Part shown: positions 61,867 to 64,000 of the stretch, piece by piece | Position numbering within the stretch: position 1 is the stretch's first letter | How the letters are laid out: each line of letters begins with the position of its first letter | NCBI GenBank assembly: GCA_026261815.1 | Contig: JAMPIT010000174.1 | Location: forward strand, 8,246,001 to 8,310,000 | Source of the DNA: Monarcha castaneiventris obscurior | Lineage: Eukaryota > Chordata > Aves > Passeriformes > Monarchidae | Reading direction: 5' to 3' | DNA length: 64,000 nucleotides | Translations under genes and position numbers: made by a program | The notes under the pieces: model-generated | Databases searched by the model: none | Seen by the model: the letters and a program-made list of their open reading frames with translations, nothing else | Told to the model about the DNA's origin: nothing

Positions 61867-64000
61867 GTACTAAAGAGGGCTGGGAGACTGATAAAGGCAC
61901 ATACTGTAGGTTTCTGTGGAGCATAATGTGGCAAAGAAAAGGGAGGTGGCAGAAAGCTGCACACAATATTAGAAGTGCATTAAACAGCACAGCTGTGCTC
62001 TGCAGGTAAAGAACAAAGCAATCAAAGGAGGAAGGGAAAGACACGTGCACCATGTATTCAAGAAATAGCAGCTGTAGTGAAAGGTAGTAAATTGCCATAG
62101 TGCTGGGAAGTGTGTACATTCACAATGCCTTACTTGTACATTTTCTTTTTTAAGACTCAGTTCTCATCATCCAGCAGCTCCCATTTGTTTCTTCTGTACT
62201 GTCCTGGGTAAGAGATGGGGAAAGGTTGGCTTTCCAGGGGACAAGCAGCTTAATTTGAGGTCACAGGAACAAAACTAGTGAAAAAACCCATCCTTTCAGG
62301 CTTTTAGAAAACAGTTAACCTGAAGGAGAATATTCTTTTGTATAACTTGGATAGTCTGCAGACAAAAAATAATAGAACAGGAAAGAGATACAGGGAATTC
62401 TGCTAATTAGTAGCAATTATAGCTAAAATAAAAAGAGATCTTTATGACCAGATGTAAGATTATGCATTGTAATCACAGATTTATTTTTGTATTGTTGCTC
62501 CTCAGGTCTAGTACTAAGGTTTGTTTTGTTCTTAATTGAAAGGAAGAGTATAAATGCAGCTATGTGCTTCTCTTTTAAAGGTTTGATCAAACTGCCACTG
62601 CTGTCATGAGAGCCAGATTACTCCCAGAAGAATAACCCAATATGCAACACTCTGTAATTGTGTTTTGTTTACCTCATTACCAAAATCTAACCCATGAAAT
62701 AATTTTCAGCACTCCTACATAGTCTCACATCCAGCTCCCCTGGAAATAGAGCTCTGCACTGAAAATTTCATAATAGACCAATCAGTATAACTAGCTAATT
62801 GTGATAATTGGATTTTTTTATATAATTGTCTTCCCTGTTAGATGTTTTTCCTTCTGGCTCGGTTCCTTATGCCACGTTTCTCAAAAGTAGTTTGCTAAAT
62901 TAGAATTAACCTGCTATGATCTTTCTTCTGATTCCTGCTAAGGAGGAGTGAAAAACTCATTTAGAAATTCTTGGCTTCCTTCTATTGATCTCTAAGGGTT
63001 AGGTTATCACTCATTTCTTGAGTAGTAGCAGTCTATGTGCTGTCAACAGAAGGTGGTTTATTTAATTTCTGTTTAGATATTTCTCAAGGCGTCTAATGCT
63101 GGTAGATAATAAAAAGTTATTTTTATAGTTGCCAAACAGTTCTGTATTGTTTTGGGGAGCTCATACTCACATTTCTTTTCATTTGCTCAAACAGACACTT
63201 TTTATTTGAATGTCTAATGTTTGCTGCCATAATCAATTACCGCTGCCAGAATTAATGCTGGGTTTGTTCTGACAACCCTCTATCTTTTGTTTTACAAGTC
63301 ATTTTAATCAATTGTAGGTGTGTTCACAATTCAGAGCTCTTTCAATTAGCCCCTGCAATTCCTCTGAGGCTTTATGTCACTCATGCCCTTTCTCAATTAA
63401 CCTGGTTCTGTTCTACCCCTTTGGCAGGCAGAGCTGCTGTGGGGTGTAGGTATGGAAAACCCACCTTGAATGGTTTTAGAGCCAGAGCTTGGCCCACTGC
63501 AGGTCGGTGTGCTGGGTGCCCCCAGCCAGGCAGGGCACACCTGCCCATGGGACAGCAAGGGTGTTTGCATCCTTATTACCCATTACTGGCTTGATTTGAT
63601 GGTGATAATTTCTAATTCTGATGGGTCTCCAAATGAACCTGTGAAAGAAAAATACCCAGAGATTATCAGTGTCGCTTTGGCCAGCATTGGCCACGTGAGG
63701 CTGCGCCGGGAAGCTCAGGGCTGCATCCAAGGCTAACTTATTTTGCTCTCATGGCACCATCCAGGAGGGAATTCCAATCTCAGCTGGGAATAAACAACCA
63801 AATAAACAAACAACAACAGGCACAATTTAAGACTAAAACAGTATGACTGCATCCTGTATGAGCTTTTTGAGAATGAAAGGATTCTTCACAGGTTTTACTG
63901 CCTTGTCATCAGTGGTTCAAGCCAACCAAGCTTCAGACCCCCATGTATTCAGCTTCCAGAAATCAGTCTCACAGTGTGAGGTAGCCTATTTGGTAGGGTC
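61867..64000 (+). other. RELN: RELN intron downstream of exon P (partial)
   Basis: The next exon of repeat 3 (human 'KRQLVSWDLD' region) was searched for by eye and not found. The stretch at about 63170-63420 is non-repetitive and dense in TAAT cores and may be a conserved element. No transposon was recognised. Confidence 0.85.

Larger units (their letters stand above)
1..64000 (+). other. RELN: RELN gene, internal part (16 exons, both ends beyond the window)
   Basis: The whole window lies inside one plus-strand gene for reelin, a secreted extracellular-matrix glycoprotein that binds VLDLR and APOER2 and controls neuronal migration and layering. The sequence shows sixteen exons with AG acceptors and GT donors whose phases join perfectly (2528 coding bases). 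The product runs through most of reelin repeat 1, EGF-like module 1, all of repeat 2, EGF-like module 2 and the first part of repeat 3. Three Asp-box motifs and two six-cysteine EGF modules are intact. Identity comes from near-continuous similarity to human reelin as I remember it (about residues 269-1111 of about 3460). The previous exon (end of the N-terminal part) and the next exon (continuing repeat 3) were looked for and are not here. Exons are lettered A-P because the true exon numbers cannot be fixed from this window. Confidence 0.97.

Noticed and set aside
61867..62119. Read-through of exon P past 61866
   Set aside because: The frame continues briefly, but the residues after LYFNK stop matching reelin at the gtacta donor.
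1..64000. CRISPR arrays, operons, ribosome-binding sites, prophage or other microbial systems
   Set aside because: Gene structure with spliced exons, CR1 elements and microsatellites shows a vertebrate nuclear locus; no such feature was seen.

Overview
This is a vertebrate nuclear window, almost certainly from a bird and probably a songbird. Its only supported gene is an internal part of RELN (reelin) on the plus strand. Sixteen GT-AG exons between 7979 and 61866 join without a break into about 843 codons. They correspond to roughly residues 269-1111 of the human protein (numbering counted from memory). All splice phases agree, no exon carries a stop or frameshift, and every intact domain keeps its diagnostic residues. 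The start codon, signal peptide, reelin N-terminal domain, promoter and 3' end all lie outside the window.

Layout: 1-7978 is intron. Exons A-H (7979-36282) encode the rest of reelin repeat 1, including an Asp-box (BNR) motif. Exons I-J encode the first EGF-like module and lead into repeat 2. Exons J-O encode repeat 2 with two Asp-boxes. Exons O-P encode the second EGF-like module and the beginning of repeat 3. The window ends in the intron after exon P. Introns run from 616 bp to 12.8 kb and make up about 96 percent of the sequence.

The bird call rests on two CR1 LINE 3' ends carrying the avian-type terminal sequence (13575-13913 plus; 33044-33510 minus), a more decayed CR1 piece, and a minus-strand LTR-like fragment near 9.94-10.38 kb that resembles endogenous retrovirus LTRs common in passerines. 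Simple repeats include a 70-80 bp GATA tract and a 38 bp CA tract. I saw no RNA gene, CRISPR array, intact transposon, viral coding region or second protein-coding gene.

Reelin is a large secreted glycoprotein that guides neuronal positioning through VLDLR and APOER2. This segment belongs to the N-terminal fragment, upstream of the receptor-binding repeats 5-6 and of the N-terminal cleavage site in repeat 3. I did not find an undescribed biological system. The items worth a second look are the exon-architecture pattern, uneven divergence along the protein, candidate conserved intronic elements, and a few perfect inverted repeats.
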